Below are positions 25,958 through 34,317 of a stretch of DNA of 64,000 bases, in pieces (position 1 is the first letter of the stretch; each line of letters starts with the position of its first letter). The notes beneath the pieces are model-generated. The model saw only the letters and a program-made list of their open reading frames with translations. It ran no database searches and had not been told where the DNA came from. The position numbers and the translations under genes were made by a program. Origin of the DNA: Marixanthomonas spongiae (lineage in GTDB: Bacteria > Bacteroidota > Bacteroidia > Flavobacteriales > Flavobacteriaceae); assembly GCF_003095375.1 (NCBI RefSeq), contig NZ_QEHR01000004.1, positions 124,001-188,000 on the forward strand, in the 5' to 3' direction.

Positions 25958-26794
25958 TTAAAACTCCTTAACTTCTTTCCCTTTTGAAACCACTGTTTTA
26001 TTGAATGGAATTCCCAATTGGATGCTAATATTTTCATCGTCAGTATGATCAGCCAGATCGACACCGTATTGAATTTTTGAAACATCGTCATACACAAACG
26101 TGTCGAACAACCGGTCCCAAATGGAGAACATATTACCAAAATTGCTGTCGGTCCAAGGCATTTGATAATGATGGTGAAATTTGTGCATGTTGGGTGTTAC
26201 AAATAGGTAACTGATCGCTTTGTCCAACTTTGGTGGAAGGCTGATGTTGGCATGTGTCCAATATGTAAACAGCACGCTTAAAATTCGGTAAAACAAATAA
26301 AAGGCGATAGGCATTCCCATGATGAGTACGGCAAGTAGCGCAAAAGTTTCCCGAATAATAAAATCGAACGGATGGTGGCGTGTGCCGGTGGTAACATCTA
26401 CGTTTTTGTCGCTGTGGTGTACTATATGCAACCGCCACATAGCGGGAACTTTGTGCAATAGGTAGTGTACGCCGTATTGCGCGATAAAATCCAATACCAA
26501 GAGCGAAAGCAGCAATTCCACCCAGATAGGCGCTTTAAACAGGTGCAGCAATCCAAATTGCGAATCATTCAGCCAAATAAAAACGGCGGCGGTCGCAATC
26601 CCGAACACGGCATTAATAATCATGACAAAAGCCAACAAAATTAGGTTGGTCTTGGCGTGTTTCCACTTTTTGTATTTTAAAACTACCAAGCTGTAATACC
26701 CCTCCAATATCCAAAAAAACGCCAACACAACGAACACCCAGCCGGCTTTCATCCAGATGGGCATGGTTTCGAAGAAGTTTAGGAAAGGTTCCAT
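25958..26794 (-). CDS. Sterol desaturase / fatty acid hydroxylase superfamily protein
   Basis: A 278-residue membrane protein with a diiron site. Histidine clusters: HxxxH at 110-114, HxxHH at 123-127 and HxxHHH at 204-209, with extra His140/141. Four or more hydrophobic segments surround them. Bacterial relatives hydroxylate lipids or carotenoids; the substrate here is not evident. The gene stands alone. Confidence 0.9.
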   Translation of the reverse strand: MEPFLNFFETMPIWMKAGWVFVVLAFFWILEGYYSLVVLKYKKWKHAKTNLILLAFVMIINAVFGIATAAVFIWLNDSQFGLLHLFKAPIWVELLLSLLVLDFIAQYGVHYLLHKVPAMWRLHIVHHSDKNVDVTTGTRHHPFDFIIRETFALLAVLIMGMPIAFYLFYRILSVLFTYWTHANISLPPKLDKAISYLFVTPNMHKFHHHYQMPWTDSNFGNMFSIWDRLFDTFVYDDVSKIQYGVDLADHTDDENISIQLGIPFNKTVVSKGKEVKEF

Positions 26795-26915
26795 TTATTT
26801 TAAAAGCAATATTTATTATTAAATCAAATATATTAAAACAATTATAGATTAATAACTAAACCTGTTATCCACGGTTGATTTTCGTAGCGTTTATTCAAAA
26901 ATTAACATTGAACTG

Positions 26916-26923
26916 TAAGTTTG
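26916..26923 (+). promoter_or_regulatory. -7 promoter box for HTH/PIN pair
   Basis: TAAGTTTG fits TAnnTTTG, about 48 bases before the ATG at 26972. Sequence between is AT-rich and could hold autoregulatory operator sites. Confidence 0.4.
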
Positions 26924-26971
26924 TTTCGTTTATTTCGTTTAATATTGTGTTACCATAAGCAAATTACACTC

Positions 26972-27427
26972 ATGAAAACATTTAAGAATAGTATTAAACC
27001 ATCTAAAGATGAGCAAAAAATTGCAATAGAATCTTATGATGCTTTAGCTTCTGTAATAGAACAATTAAGATCTGACAATCCAGAAATAGAGATTGAAGAA
27101 ACACAAGAAAGAATTAAAATCCCTTTAAGTGCTTTAAAATTATTAGGGGATATTTTAAAAGCAATGAGCGAAGGCAAACCTTTTTCACTTGTTCCAATAG
27201 CAACCGAAGTTACAACCCAAAAAGCTGCTGAAATTTTAGGTTGCTCAAGACCACATTTGGTTAAACTATTGGAAGATGGAAAAATAGATTTTACCAAAGT
27301 TGGAAAACATAGAAGAGTTAGGTTTGAAGATGTTATGAAGTATAAAAAGCACATGAAGAAGATACAGAAGCAGCACATTATCGATATCATGAAATCTGAT
27401 GAAGAATTAGGAGTATATGATTCATAG
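26972..27427 (+). CDS. Excisionase-family HTH protein, probable antitoxin of PIN pair
   Basis: A 151-residue DNA-binding protein. A C-terminal excisionase/MerR-like helix-turn-helix (about 80-125, TTQKAAEILGCSRPHLVKLLEDGKIDFTKVGKHRRVRFEDV) follows an N-terminal helical region. The frame is open from a TTG 51 bases earlier, but the ATG MKTFKNS is the natural start. It overlaps the PIN gene by 11 bases, a typical antitoxin-first layout of type II toxin-antitoxin modules, and is AT-rich relative to neighbours. Confidence 0.85.
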   Translation: MKTFKNSIKPSKDEQKIAIESYDALASVIEQLRSDNPEIEIEETQERIKIPLSALKLLGDILKAMSEGKPFSLVPIATEVTTQKAAEILGCSRPHLVKLLEDGKIDFTKVGKHRRVRFEDVMKYKKHMKKIQKQHIIDIMKSDEELGVYDS

Positions 27428-27980
27428 TGTACGGTTTAAGTGTGTTTTGGACACAAATGTGATATATCCCATTGAAATAAGGGATTTACTTTTTTGGTTT
27501 GCTTTTTATGATATGTTTACCCCAAAATGGAGTGAACACATATTCGATGAATGGAAGGATGTGATGAAACGAAAAGGCATTGATGAAAAGGAGGCAAAAA
27601 AGAGAATCGGGAAGGCAAATTTAGCATTCCCCGATGCATTGGTTACAAACTATTCGGGACTTATTGAAGGGTTGGAATTACCAGATATGAAAGATTGCCA
27701 CGTATTGGCTGCTGCCATAAAAACCAATGCTAACGTTATAGTTACCAATAATATTAAAGATTTTCCAAAAGACTATTTGGCTTCTTTTGGATTATCTGCT
27801 AAAACAGCAGATGATTTTTTAACAGACATCATAGATTTAAACCCAGAACAAGCTGTTAAAGCCTTTAAAGATATGGTATTGAACAGAAGAAACCCAGATT
27901 TGGATGAATTTGAAGTTCTTGAAATTCTAAGAAAAAGAGGTTTAAAAGAAACAGCTGATTTTCTGCATTCTCAATTATAA
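27417..27980 (+). CDS. PIN-domain ribonuclease, probable toxin
   Basis: A 187-residue PIN-domain protein. The catalytic acidic set is visible: Asp12 in VLDTNVIYP, Glu45 in IFDEWKDV, Asp93 in PDMKDCHVLAAA, and the VTNNIKDFP segment (Asn111/Asp115). PIN toxins cut RNA, often tRNA or mRNA. The C-terminal 60 residues are an extra helical region beyond a minimal PIN domain. Coupled to the upstream HTH gene by overlap. Confidence 0.88.
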   Translation: MIHSVRFKCVLDTNVIYPIEIRDLLFWFAFYDMFTPKWSEHIFDEWKDVMKRKGIDEKEAKKRIGKANLAFPDALVTNYSGLIEGLELPDMKDCHVLAAAIKTNANVIVTNNIKDFPKDYLASFGLSAKTADDFLTDIIDLNPEQAVKAFKDMVLNRRNPDLDEFEVLEILRKRGLKETADFLHSQL

Positions 27981-28019
27981 TAAAGGACGATACTAATTTT
28001 TTTAAAAGGTTATGAGTGG

Positions 28020-28037
28020 TCCCGATGATAATCGGGA
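28020..28037. terminator. Hairpin between convergent PIN and S41 genes
   Basis: TCCCGATGATAATCGGGA is an 18-base palindrome (7-bp stem, GATA loop), enclosed by weaker GTGGT/ACCAC arms (28016-28020, 28049-28053). Likely bidirectional terminator or REP-type hairpin. Confidence 0.55.
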
Positions 28038-28061
28038 TCGTATCGAAACCACCGACTTTTC

Positions 28062-29684
28062 TTACTTCAAAATCTTCTCATACCGATTACCATCGGTCAA
28101 TACTGAAACCGCTTCCAATATTTCGGGATTGTGGTCTAAATGGTAATTGTACATACCGTTCCGGTAAAAAAAGCGTTTTAAAATTTCGTCGCTGAGCAAG
28201 GATTTTATTTCGGCTTTTTTTGAAACTAAGGCTTTTTCCTTGGCTTTATCTATAGAAGTCATTAATTGGTTGTACCCTTGCTGTATTTCGTCTTTAAGGT
28301 CGTCATCTTCCGCTCTTCGAAGGGCTTCAGCAAATTCTTTTTCGGTTTCGGTTTCGTATTCAAAACCATTTTTCTTTAAATAGGTTACAAAATTTTGGAA
28401 ATCAGTATCGGTAAATTTAAATGTATGGTAATCTTCCAATTGATTCGAATAGTAATACTGCGTAGCATAATCAAAAATTGCCATATCTTTTAGCAAGGCT
28501 GTAGTAATTGGACTGAATTTCGCCGTTTCCACTTCCACATCGGGCATTATGCCACCGCCGTCATACACCGTTCTACCGCCTTTGGTTTTAAACTCGTTGT
28601 ATTCTTCGGTATCTACCCGTATAGGATCGCCATTTTCGTCCCGGTTCCAATAATCCAATGCCTGGATACAACGACCGCTTGGTGTATAATAACGGGAAAT
28701 CGTTACTTTTAACTGGGTGCCATATGTAAGCTTTTTAGGGCGCTGTACAAGACCTTTTCCAAAACTTCGCGCTCCAACCACCACGGCACGATCTAAGTCT
28801 TGCAATCCGCCCGAAACAATTTCGCTGGCCGATGCACTGCGGCCATTGACCAGCACGACGATAGGAATATTGGTATCAACTGGATTGGATTTGGTTTTAT
28901 AGACCTTGTTGTACTTTTCGATTACCGATTTGGTGGTGGTGATCACTTCGCCTTTGTCCACAAAAAGATTGACGATTTTTATGGCTTCGTTTAAAAGACC
29001 GCCGGGGTTGCCGCGCAGGTCCAATATTAATTTATCGGCGCCTTGCAGCTTGAGGTCTTCTAAAGCAGATTTGGTTTCGGCAGCAGCTTTTCGGTTGAAC
29101 TTGCTCAACACAATGTACCCAATGTTGTCGTCCATTAAAGTGTAAAACGGAACCGCTTTTATTCCTACTTTTTCGCGTTTTAAGGTGGTTGTTTGGGTTT
29201 TTCCTTGGCGTTTATAGGTAATTTCTACAGCGCTTCCGTTAGAACCTTTTAGCAGCTCCCCGGCATCGCCATCAAATCCAGCGACCGAAGTGTTGCCTAT
29301 TTTCACGATCTCATCGCCCGCTTTTAACCCAGCTTTGTCGGCCGGATAATCCTGAAACGGTTCTATGATGGTAATTTTATCTTTGGTGGTTTTAACCGAA
29401 GCGCCAATCCCGGTATATGTACCGGAATTTTGGATGCGGGCATCTTCCACTTCCTGTTCGTTCCAATAGACGGTGTAGGGATCCAAGTCTTCCAGCATGC
29501 CATTAATGGCTTTGTCCATCAAGGTTGCTGGTGTCACCTCATCCACATAATTCATGTTCAGCTCTTTGTAGAGGGTGGTGAAGATTTCTATCTGTTTCGC
29601 AATTTCAAAGAAATCACTTTTAAAACTCACCGTTGTAAATAGAATAACCACGGCGATTATTGGGATAAATATTTTCTTTTTCAT
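28062..29684 (-). CDS. S41 family carboxy-terminal (tail-specific) protease
   Basis: A 540-residue exported serine protease. An N-terminal hydrophobic segment (about 5-20) acts as signal or anchor; a PDZ domain (about 90-165, GIGASVKTTKDKITI...DKAGLKAGDEIVKIG) precedes the S41 domain. The catalytic dyad is Ser285 in GRSASASE and Lys310 in FGKGLVQ, 25 residues apart as in Prc. The start at 29684 (MKKKIFIP) is preferred over an in-frame Met 63 bases earlier because it places the signal sequence at the N-terminus. Confidence 0.94.
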   Translation of the reverse strand: MKKKIFIPIIAVVILFTTVSFKSDFFEIAKQIEIFTTLYKELNMNYVDEVTPATLMDKAINGMLEDLDPYTVYWNEQEVEDARIQNSGTYTGIGASVKTTKDKITIIEPFQDYPADKAGLKAGDEIVKIGNTSVAGFDGDAGELLKGSNGSAVEITYKRQGKTQTTTLKREKVGIKAVPFYTLMDDNIGYIVLSKFNRKAAAETKSALEDLKLQGADKLILDLRGNPGGLLNEAIKIVNLFVDKGEVITTTKSVIEKYNKVYKTKSNPVDTNIPIVVLVNGRSASASEIVSGGLQDLDRAVVVGARSFGKGLVQRPKKLTYGTQLKVTISRYYTPSGRCIQALDYWNRDENGDPIRVDTEEYNEFKTKGGRTVYDGGGIMPDVEVETAKFSPITTALLKDMAIFDYATQYYYSNQLEDYHTFKFTDTDFQNFVTYLKKNGFEYETETEKEFAEALRRAEDDDLKDEIQQGYNQLMTSIDKAKEKALVSKKAEIKSLLSDEILKRFFYRNGMYNYHLDHNPEILEAVSVLTDGNRYEKILK

Positions 29685-29923
29685 GATTTTTATTTTAAAA
29701 TGGCTACGGTAGACAGTAAAAATATCAGTTACTAGTTTAAAGTACAAAACATTTTCTCAAAACAAAAAGTATGTTTGGAGACGATAATTTTGATTATATA
29801 TAGTTTGGCTTGGTTTTTCTTTTCAATTAATACTTCAATCAAGATAATCCTAGGAAATATTACTTTCACATTATGGTTCGGTAGAACTATTCTTCAAGGA
29901 AACATAGCGATCATTATACTCAC

Positions 29924-31051
29924 TCAAGGGCTAATATTTATCTCAAATTCATTCAAGTTATCATTTATTCCAATTTCAATTGCAGATTGTACAAATTCAT
30001 ATATTGATTTGCGCAATAAGGTGATATTATCATACATTTTATGAAACTCTGCTATGCTTCTTGTTGGTGATGGATGAATTAATTTATTTCTAATTTTAAG
30101 AAAATCTTTAAGTAAGTCTAAGGGAACATGACTATTTGGGGTGTTTTGATTAAGTAATGTATTCTTTATTAGTCTAGCTTGAACTATAGTCTTATGTAAA
30201 TTTTGCTTTTGGGATATTGATTTAATAGTTGGATCATTTTTGGATAAAAAAGGGTCGATCATAGATCTCAAGAAGACAATATTTTCGAAAATATGTTTAG
30301 AAGTATACTCACTTTGAATTATTAATCTATAGTAAAGCTTGTTCTTCAAGAAATTCATTAAGGTTTTAATCTTTATAAGGCTTTCTTGTTTAATATCATT
30401 GAGTAAGATAGAATGTTTAGAATTAGACCAAGATACCCCTGCAAATGGAAAATTATCCGAAGATATAGAAGTTAATTTGCTTAGGTTATCAGAATAATGA
30501 AATTGTAAAAGAAAAGCTAAAGTTAAATGGTTTGAATAAATTTCATCGAGTTTGTCAAACCAAATATGTCTGTTGTGATGCTGTGCTTTATCGCTTTCTA
30601 TAACTACTTCGCTAATTATAATAGTTGAATTATTTTTTAGACACGAATTTTGTTCAATGGTGTGATCGCTTATTCGGTATTCTTTTGCAATTGATTGGAA
30701 TTCATTCGTGTTTAGTGATGATATATAAATATTATCAACTTTAAAATCATCAGCACTCATTTTCAATGGTACAATAGACCAATGATAAATGGTCAATTTT
30801 GATACATCACCATTTAAAAAATTTAAAAATTCTTTTAAAACATCGTTTGTATTACGACTGACCCTAATACCTATGTGCTTAAATCGCTTTATAAAATCTT
30901 CTAAATATAGAGAAAGATTGTTTGCTGGAATAAAGTTACTGGGTCTGTCTAGTAGATGGTAATCTAATTTAGGGTTACGAATATATTTATTGTGATCAGT
31001 TAGATATGAGTTATCTTCATTTATTTTTTTTAGAATATACTCTTTATCCAT
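29924..31051 (-). CDS. Unrecognised AT-rich orphan with C-terminal HEPN-like Rx4H motif
   Basis: A 375-residue soluble protein, clearly richer in A+T, Asn, Ile, Lys and Ser than its neighbours. I do not recognise the N-terminal part. The C-terminal ~100 residues are helical and carry KIRNKLIHPSPT, an R-x4-H motif (Arg321, His326) like HEPN domains and ApeA-type HEPN proteins, many of which are RNases in defence systems. A TATATTTG -7 box (31074-31081) precedes the ATG. No partner gene adjoins it. The function is inferred only; similar RN..IH motifs also occur by chance. Confidence 0.8.
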   Translation of the reverse strand: MDKEYILKKINEDNSYLTDHNKYIRNPKLDYHLLDRPSNFIPANNLSLYLEDFIKRFKHIGIRVSRNTNDVLKEFLNFLNGDVSKLTIYHWSIVPLKMSADDFKVDNIYISSLNTNEFQSIAKEYRISDHTIEQNSCLKNNSTIIISEVVIESDKAQHHNRHIWFDKLDEIYSNHLTLAFLLQFHYSDNLSKLTSISSDNFPFAGVSWSNSKHSILLNDIKQESLIKIKTLMNFLKNKLYYRLIIQSEYTSKHIFENIVFLRSMIDPFLSKNDPTIKSISQKQNLHKTIVQARLIKNTLLNQNTPNSHVPLDLLKDFLKIRNKLIHPSPTRSIAEFHKMYDNITLLRKSIYEFVQSAIEIGINDNLNEFEINISP

Positions 31052-31073
31052 TTTTTATTTTAATTGGGCATAA

Positions 31074-31081
31074 CAAATATA
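31074..31081 (-). promoter_or_regulatory. -7 promoter box for the HEPN-like orphan
   Basis: TATATTTG on the minus strand fits TAnnTTTG, 22 bases upstream of the ATG. It indicates that the orphan has its own promoter. Confidence 0.45.
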
Positions 31082-31097
31082 TACATTCAATTCACAA

Positions 31098-31940
31098 CTA
31101 ATTATTTTTCTTCCTCCTAACCAACCAACGCACTACCAACAGCACAATAATAATCACGATAAATAGTGGCCATAAGTACAACAATCCTAAAAAGAACACC
31201 GAAACGCCGTTCCAGCCGCCTTGTAAGGCGTTTTTAATTTTTTGTCCGTAGGAAACGGTGACGCCGCTTTTAGCGGTGTATTTGTAAAATTCTAAATTAA
31301 TTGTGCTAACGGAAACTCGGTTTTGCAAATATTTCAACCGGCCTTCTTTGGCCTCGATCTCTTCGCGGATGTTAGAGAGCTCGCGTTCAATTTCGAGCAT
31401 TTCCTTGACGTTTTTTGCTTTGGAAAGTAGTTCTAAATAGCGGTTTTCGAGCTTGCGTTTGGCTTTTAAGCGCGCTTGCAAATCGACAAACTCTTCGGTT
31501 ACGTCTTGCCGTGAAATGTCTCGTTGATCGAAATACTCCACCCCTTCGGAAACCGAATTGATAAACGCTTGAAAGTTTTTAGTCGGTACACGAATCGTCA
31601 TATTTTTATAGATACGATTGTAACTTTTCCCAGAATTGTCATTGGCTACAAAGCCTTCATACTGTGATGTGAGTTGTAATATTCTTTTGTGGGTTTCTTC
31701 GGGTGAAGGTGTTTCAAAAGCTAGCCGAGCGGTTTTAATGATTTTCTGTTCTTGTTGAGGAGCAGGTGGCGGAGGTGGTGTTAGTTGTTGCGTGATGGGC
31801 ACTTCTTCAGCAAATTCTTCACTTTCCACTATTTCAGATTCATAACTTGGCTGAGGACTTGTAGATACCGTATCGGCACTCCGATTTCCATCTGAACACG
31901 CTAAGGCAAACAAGAAAAAAAATAGGCTAATTGCTTTCAT
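31098..31940 (-). CDS. DUF4349 domain lipoprotein
   Basis: A 280-residue membrane-linked protein. The signal peptide ends at a lipobox ALAC (Cys15), followed by a Pro-rich stretch (PPPPPAPQQEQ), a DUF4349 core beginning KIIKTARLAFETPSPEETHKRI, a coiled coil (LENRYLELLSKAKNVKEMLEIERELSNIREEIEA) and a C-terminal membrane helix with a KKNN tail. Function unknown. Its start overlaps the end of rnpA by 14 bases. Confidence 0.9.
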   Translation of the reverse strand: MKAISLFFFLFALACSDGNRSADTVSTSPQPSYESEIVESEEFAEEVPITQQLTPPPPPAPQQEQKIIKTARLAFETPSPEETHKRILQLTSQYEGFVANDNSGKSYNRIYKNMTIRVPTKNFQAFINSVSEGVEYFDQRDISRQDVTEEFVDLQARLKAKRKLENRYLELLSKAKNVKEMLEIERELSNIREEIEAKEGRLKYLQNRVSVSTINLEFYKYTAKSGVTVSYGQKIKNALQGGWNGVSVFFLGLLYLWPLFIVIIIVLLVVRWLVRRKKNN

Positions 31941-32292
31941 CTGTTAGTTTTTTAAGGAGCGAAACAACCGAAGCTTCAGCAGCTGTATAGGTTGGTTTTT
32001 CTCTTCCAAGATACAAAAACAACAGCGCAAATTTCTTGCCGCTTTTTTCCAGATGTGCTTCTTTGTTGATTCTGTAGGCTTCGCGAAGCTTTCTTTTTAT
32101 GTGATTTCGGCTTACGGCCAGCTTAAAATTGCGCTTTGGCACGGCAAAAGTAGCTTGATTGGTTTCGGCATCTTCCATTTCAATAAAAAATACTTTTACT
32201 GGATATTTTTTATAAAATTTCCCTTCAGAAAAAAGCCGAGCGATCATTTTTCGGCTTTTTAGTTTTTCTTTTTTTGGGAATTTTTGGCTCAT
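31927..32292 (-). CDS. rnpA: Ribonuclease P protein component
   Basis: Basic protein subunit of RNase P, which trims tRNA 5' ends. KKEKLKSRKMIARLFSEGK starts the family and AVSRNHIKRKLREAYR is the RNR signature (about 58-73). Length 121 residues is normal. The usual neighbour rpmH is absent; instead DUF4349 follows with overlap. rnpA is often near the origin, which fits the parS-like sites elsewhere in the window. Confidence 0.95.
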   Translation of the reverse strand: MSQKFPKKEKLKSRKMIARLFSEGKFYKKYPVKVFFIEMEDAETNQATFAVPKRNFKLAVSRNHIKRKLREAYRINKEAHLEKSGKKFALLFLYLGREKPTYTAAEASVVSLLKKLTDESN

Positions 32293-32309
32293 AGCGTAAA
32301 GATATAAAA

Positions 32310-32341
32310 AGACCTCACAAGTTTACTAAACTGTGAGGTCT
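32310..32341. terminator. Hairpin between M1 peptidase and rnpA
   Basis: AGACCTCACA (32310-32319) pairs with TGTGAGGTCT (32332-32341), extended inward by GTTT/AAAC with one bulge. It lies downstream of the M1 peptidase stop and just upstream of rnpA. The arm resembles the hairpin at 24924-24964. Confidence 0.6.
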
Positions 32342-32368
32342 GTTCTTTAAATGAGGTTTCAGAAAAAA

Positions 32369-34204
32369 TTACTCTACGCCCCAGGTATTGTTTTCCAAAT
32401 TGATATCGGCCATAAGGTTGGAAGCATCGATCTTCATGCTTTTTACTTTTTTGCCGTCCGTTATTTCAAATTGGTAGGTAGGGTAGGCCCACGCCCAATC
32501 TGGCAATACCCGGCGTTTCATATTTGGGTACGGATTCGGTTTTTCGGCACGCGCCATTTGCAACGGGATGTAGAAGTACTCTTCTGTTCCGTCTTCGTAG
32601 GTTACAAATAAATCGATGGGCATCGGCATTAAACCAATGCGCTCCAGTGTTATGGTTGTTGTGTTTCCAACAGATTCAACTCCTTTGATTCCGTAGTCAA
32701 TCGTATTGGTGGTTTGGGCAAAGTCGGTTAAGTACCAATCCAGTTCAAAACCGGAAACTTTTTCGGCCACACGTATAAAATCGTTGGGTGTTGGGTGTTT
32801 AAAAGCCCAATCGTCAAAATACTTTTTAAGTGTTTTGTCCAAATTTTCTTTACCAATTACGTAACCTAATTGTGCCAAAAATACAGCGCCTTTGCTGTAG
32901 GCGTTAATGCCGTATGAACGGTTGGTAGCGTAGCGGTCTGCGTGGGTGGTTAGCGGTTGTTCTTGGCCGCTCAACGCCATAAACCGGTAGCCACGGTACG
33001 ATCCGCTGAACGGATTGGGCTTTTGCTGGTCCATCACCTCATTCATGGCCGCTGCGGAAATATAACTCGTAAACCCTTCGTCCATCCATTCGTGCTTCGA
33101 CTCGTTGGTGGCCAATAAAAACTGAAACCATGTGTGCGCCAATTCGTGAGCGGTAACGCCTACAAGACTTTCAAATTTGCGTTCGCCGGTAATGAGGGTG
33201 CTCATGGCATATTCCATACCGCCGTCGCCACCTTGAATTACCGAATATTGTTTATACGGATACTCCCCAATGTGCTTATTGAAATAGTTCATCAATTCGG
33301 CTGTTTTGGGCTGAAGGTTTTTCCAGTTTTCCTGTATTTCGGGATTGTTTTTATACAAAAAATGAAGCGTTACACCGTTGGGTCCTTCATATTTGTCGTG
33401 AATATAGTTATCATCTGCCGCCCAAGTAAAATCGTGTACTTTTGGGGCTTTAAAATGCCAAGTGTATTTCCCGTTAACAGGCTTCATGTTTTTCAACCCT
33501 TTTGGTCCATAGCCGTGCCCCACTTGTTCCGGGTTTTGCACATATCCGGTTCCGCCAAGGGTGTATGCGGCATCGATGGTTATTTTTACATCGTAATCGC
33601 CCCACACACTGTGAAACTCACGTCCTATATATGGATCGGCATGCCAGCCTTGAAAGTCGTATTCGGCTATTTTAGGGTACCATTGAGTCATGGACAAGGC
33701 AACTCCTTCAGCGCTGTTTCTGCCCGAACGACGAATTTGTACAGGCACCTGTGCATCCCATTCCATATTAAAAGTAGTGCTTTCGCCGGGTTGGATGGGT
33801 TTGTTCAGTTCTACTTCCAAAACGGTCCCCACCACTTCATAGTTAAGCGTTTGCCCGTCTTGAGTGAGCAGGGTTGGTTTAATGTAGCCAATTTCAGAAG
33901 GGGAAAGCTTTGAAATACGATCGCCCACACGGCTATCTGGGTCTGCTATGGTACGTGAACGCACGTCCATTTCGCTGCCCGGTTGAAAGGCATTGAAATA
34001 TAAATGGTAAAAAACCCTATCCAGCACATCGGGGGAGTTATTGGTATAGACCAATTCCTGTTTCCCTTTGTATTGATAGTTTTCCACATCCATATCGATT
34101 TCCATTTTATAATCTACTTTCTGCTGCCAATAGCTTGTATTGTTTTGTGCTGCAACCGAAGCCACCATAAAAAAGATGAGGATGTTTCCGAAGAAATAAT
34201 TCAT
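32369..34204 (-). CDS. M1 family zinc metallopeptidase, exported
   Basis: A 611-residue aminopeptidase-like protein. Signal peptide about 1-19 (ending VAAQ). The zinc site is HELAH (His353, Glu354, His357) with Glu376 18 residues beyond the second histidine, as in M1 enzymes; the upstream GGDGGMEYAMSTLITG replaces the classical GAMEN exopeptidase motif. Probably periplasmic or surface peptidase. It forms a same-strand block with the S8 peptidase but with a REP hairpin between. Confidence 0.93.
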   Translation of the reverse strand: MNYFFGNILIFFMVASVAAQNNTSYWQQKVDYKMEIDMDVENYQYKGKQELVYTNNSPDVLDRVFYHLYFNAFQPGSEMDVRSRTIADPDSRVGDRISKLSPSEIGYIKPTLLTQDGQTLNYEVVGTVLEVELNKPIQPGESTTFNMEWDAQVPVQIRRSGRNSAEGVALSMTQWYPKIAEYDFQGWHADPYIGREFHSVWGDYDVKITIDAAYTLGGTGYVQNPEQVGHGYGPKGLKNMKPVNGKYTWHFKAPKVHDFTWAADDNYIHDKYEGPNGVTLHFLYKNNPEIQENWKNLQPKTAELMNYFNKHIGEYPYKQYSVIQGGDGGMEYAMSTLITGERKFESLVGVTAHELAHTWFQFLLATNESKHEWMDEGFTSYISAAAMNEVMDQQKPNPFSGSYRGYRFMALSGQEQPLTTHADRYATNRSYGINAYSKGAVFLAQLGYVIGKENLDKTLKKYFDDWAFKHPTPNDFIRVAEKVSGFELDWYLTDFAQTTNTIDYGIKGVESVGNTTTITLERIGLMPMPIDLFVTYEDGTEEYFYIPLQMARAEKPNPYPNMKRRVLPDWAWAYPTYQFEITDGKKVKSMKIDASNLMADINLENNTWGVE

Positions 34205-34269
34205 AAGTGTAGTATTAGATTTTTTAAAAAAAGGGTGTGTCTGCCAATTATCCCTTTGTCAGCAGACAG

Positions 34270-34302
34270 GCGCAGTCGAGAACAATAAGGTTTCGACTGC
34301 GC
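34270..34302. repeat. REP-like hairpin, GCGCAGTCGA family
   Basis: GCGCAGTCGA (34270-34279) pairs with TCGACTGCGC (34293-34302). The same core forms the inner arms of the palindrome at 13824-13882 and a half-unit near 47285. It lies between the S8 and M1 peptidase genes and may act as a terminator of the S8 transcript. Confidence 0.65.
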
Positions 34303-34317
34303 TCAATTTGACATGGT

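Noticed and set aside
26865-26873. TTATCCACG near-DnaA box upstream of the HTH/PIN pair
   Set aside because: Single near-match without neighbours; not enough to call an origin there.
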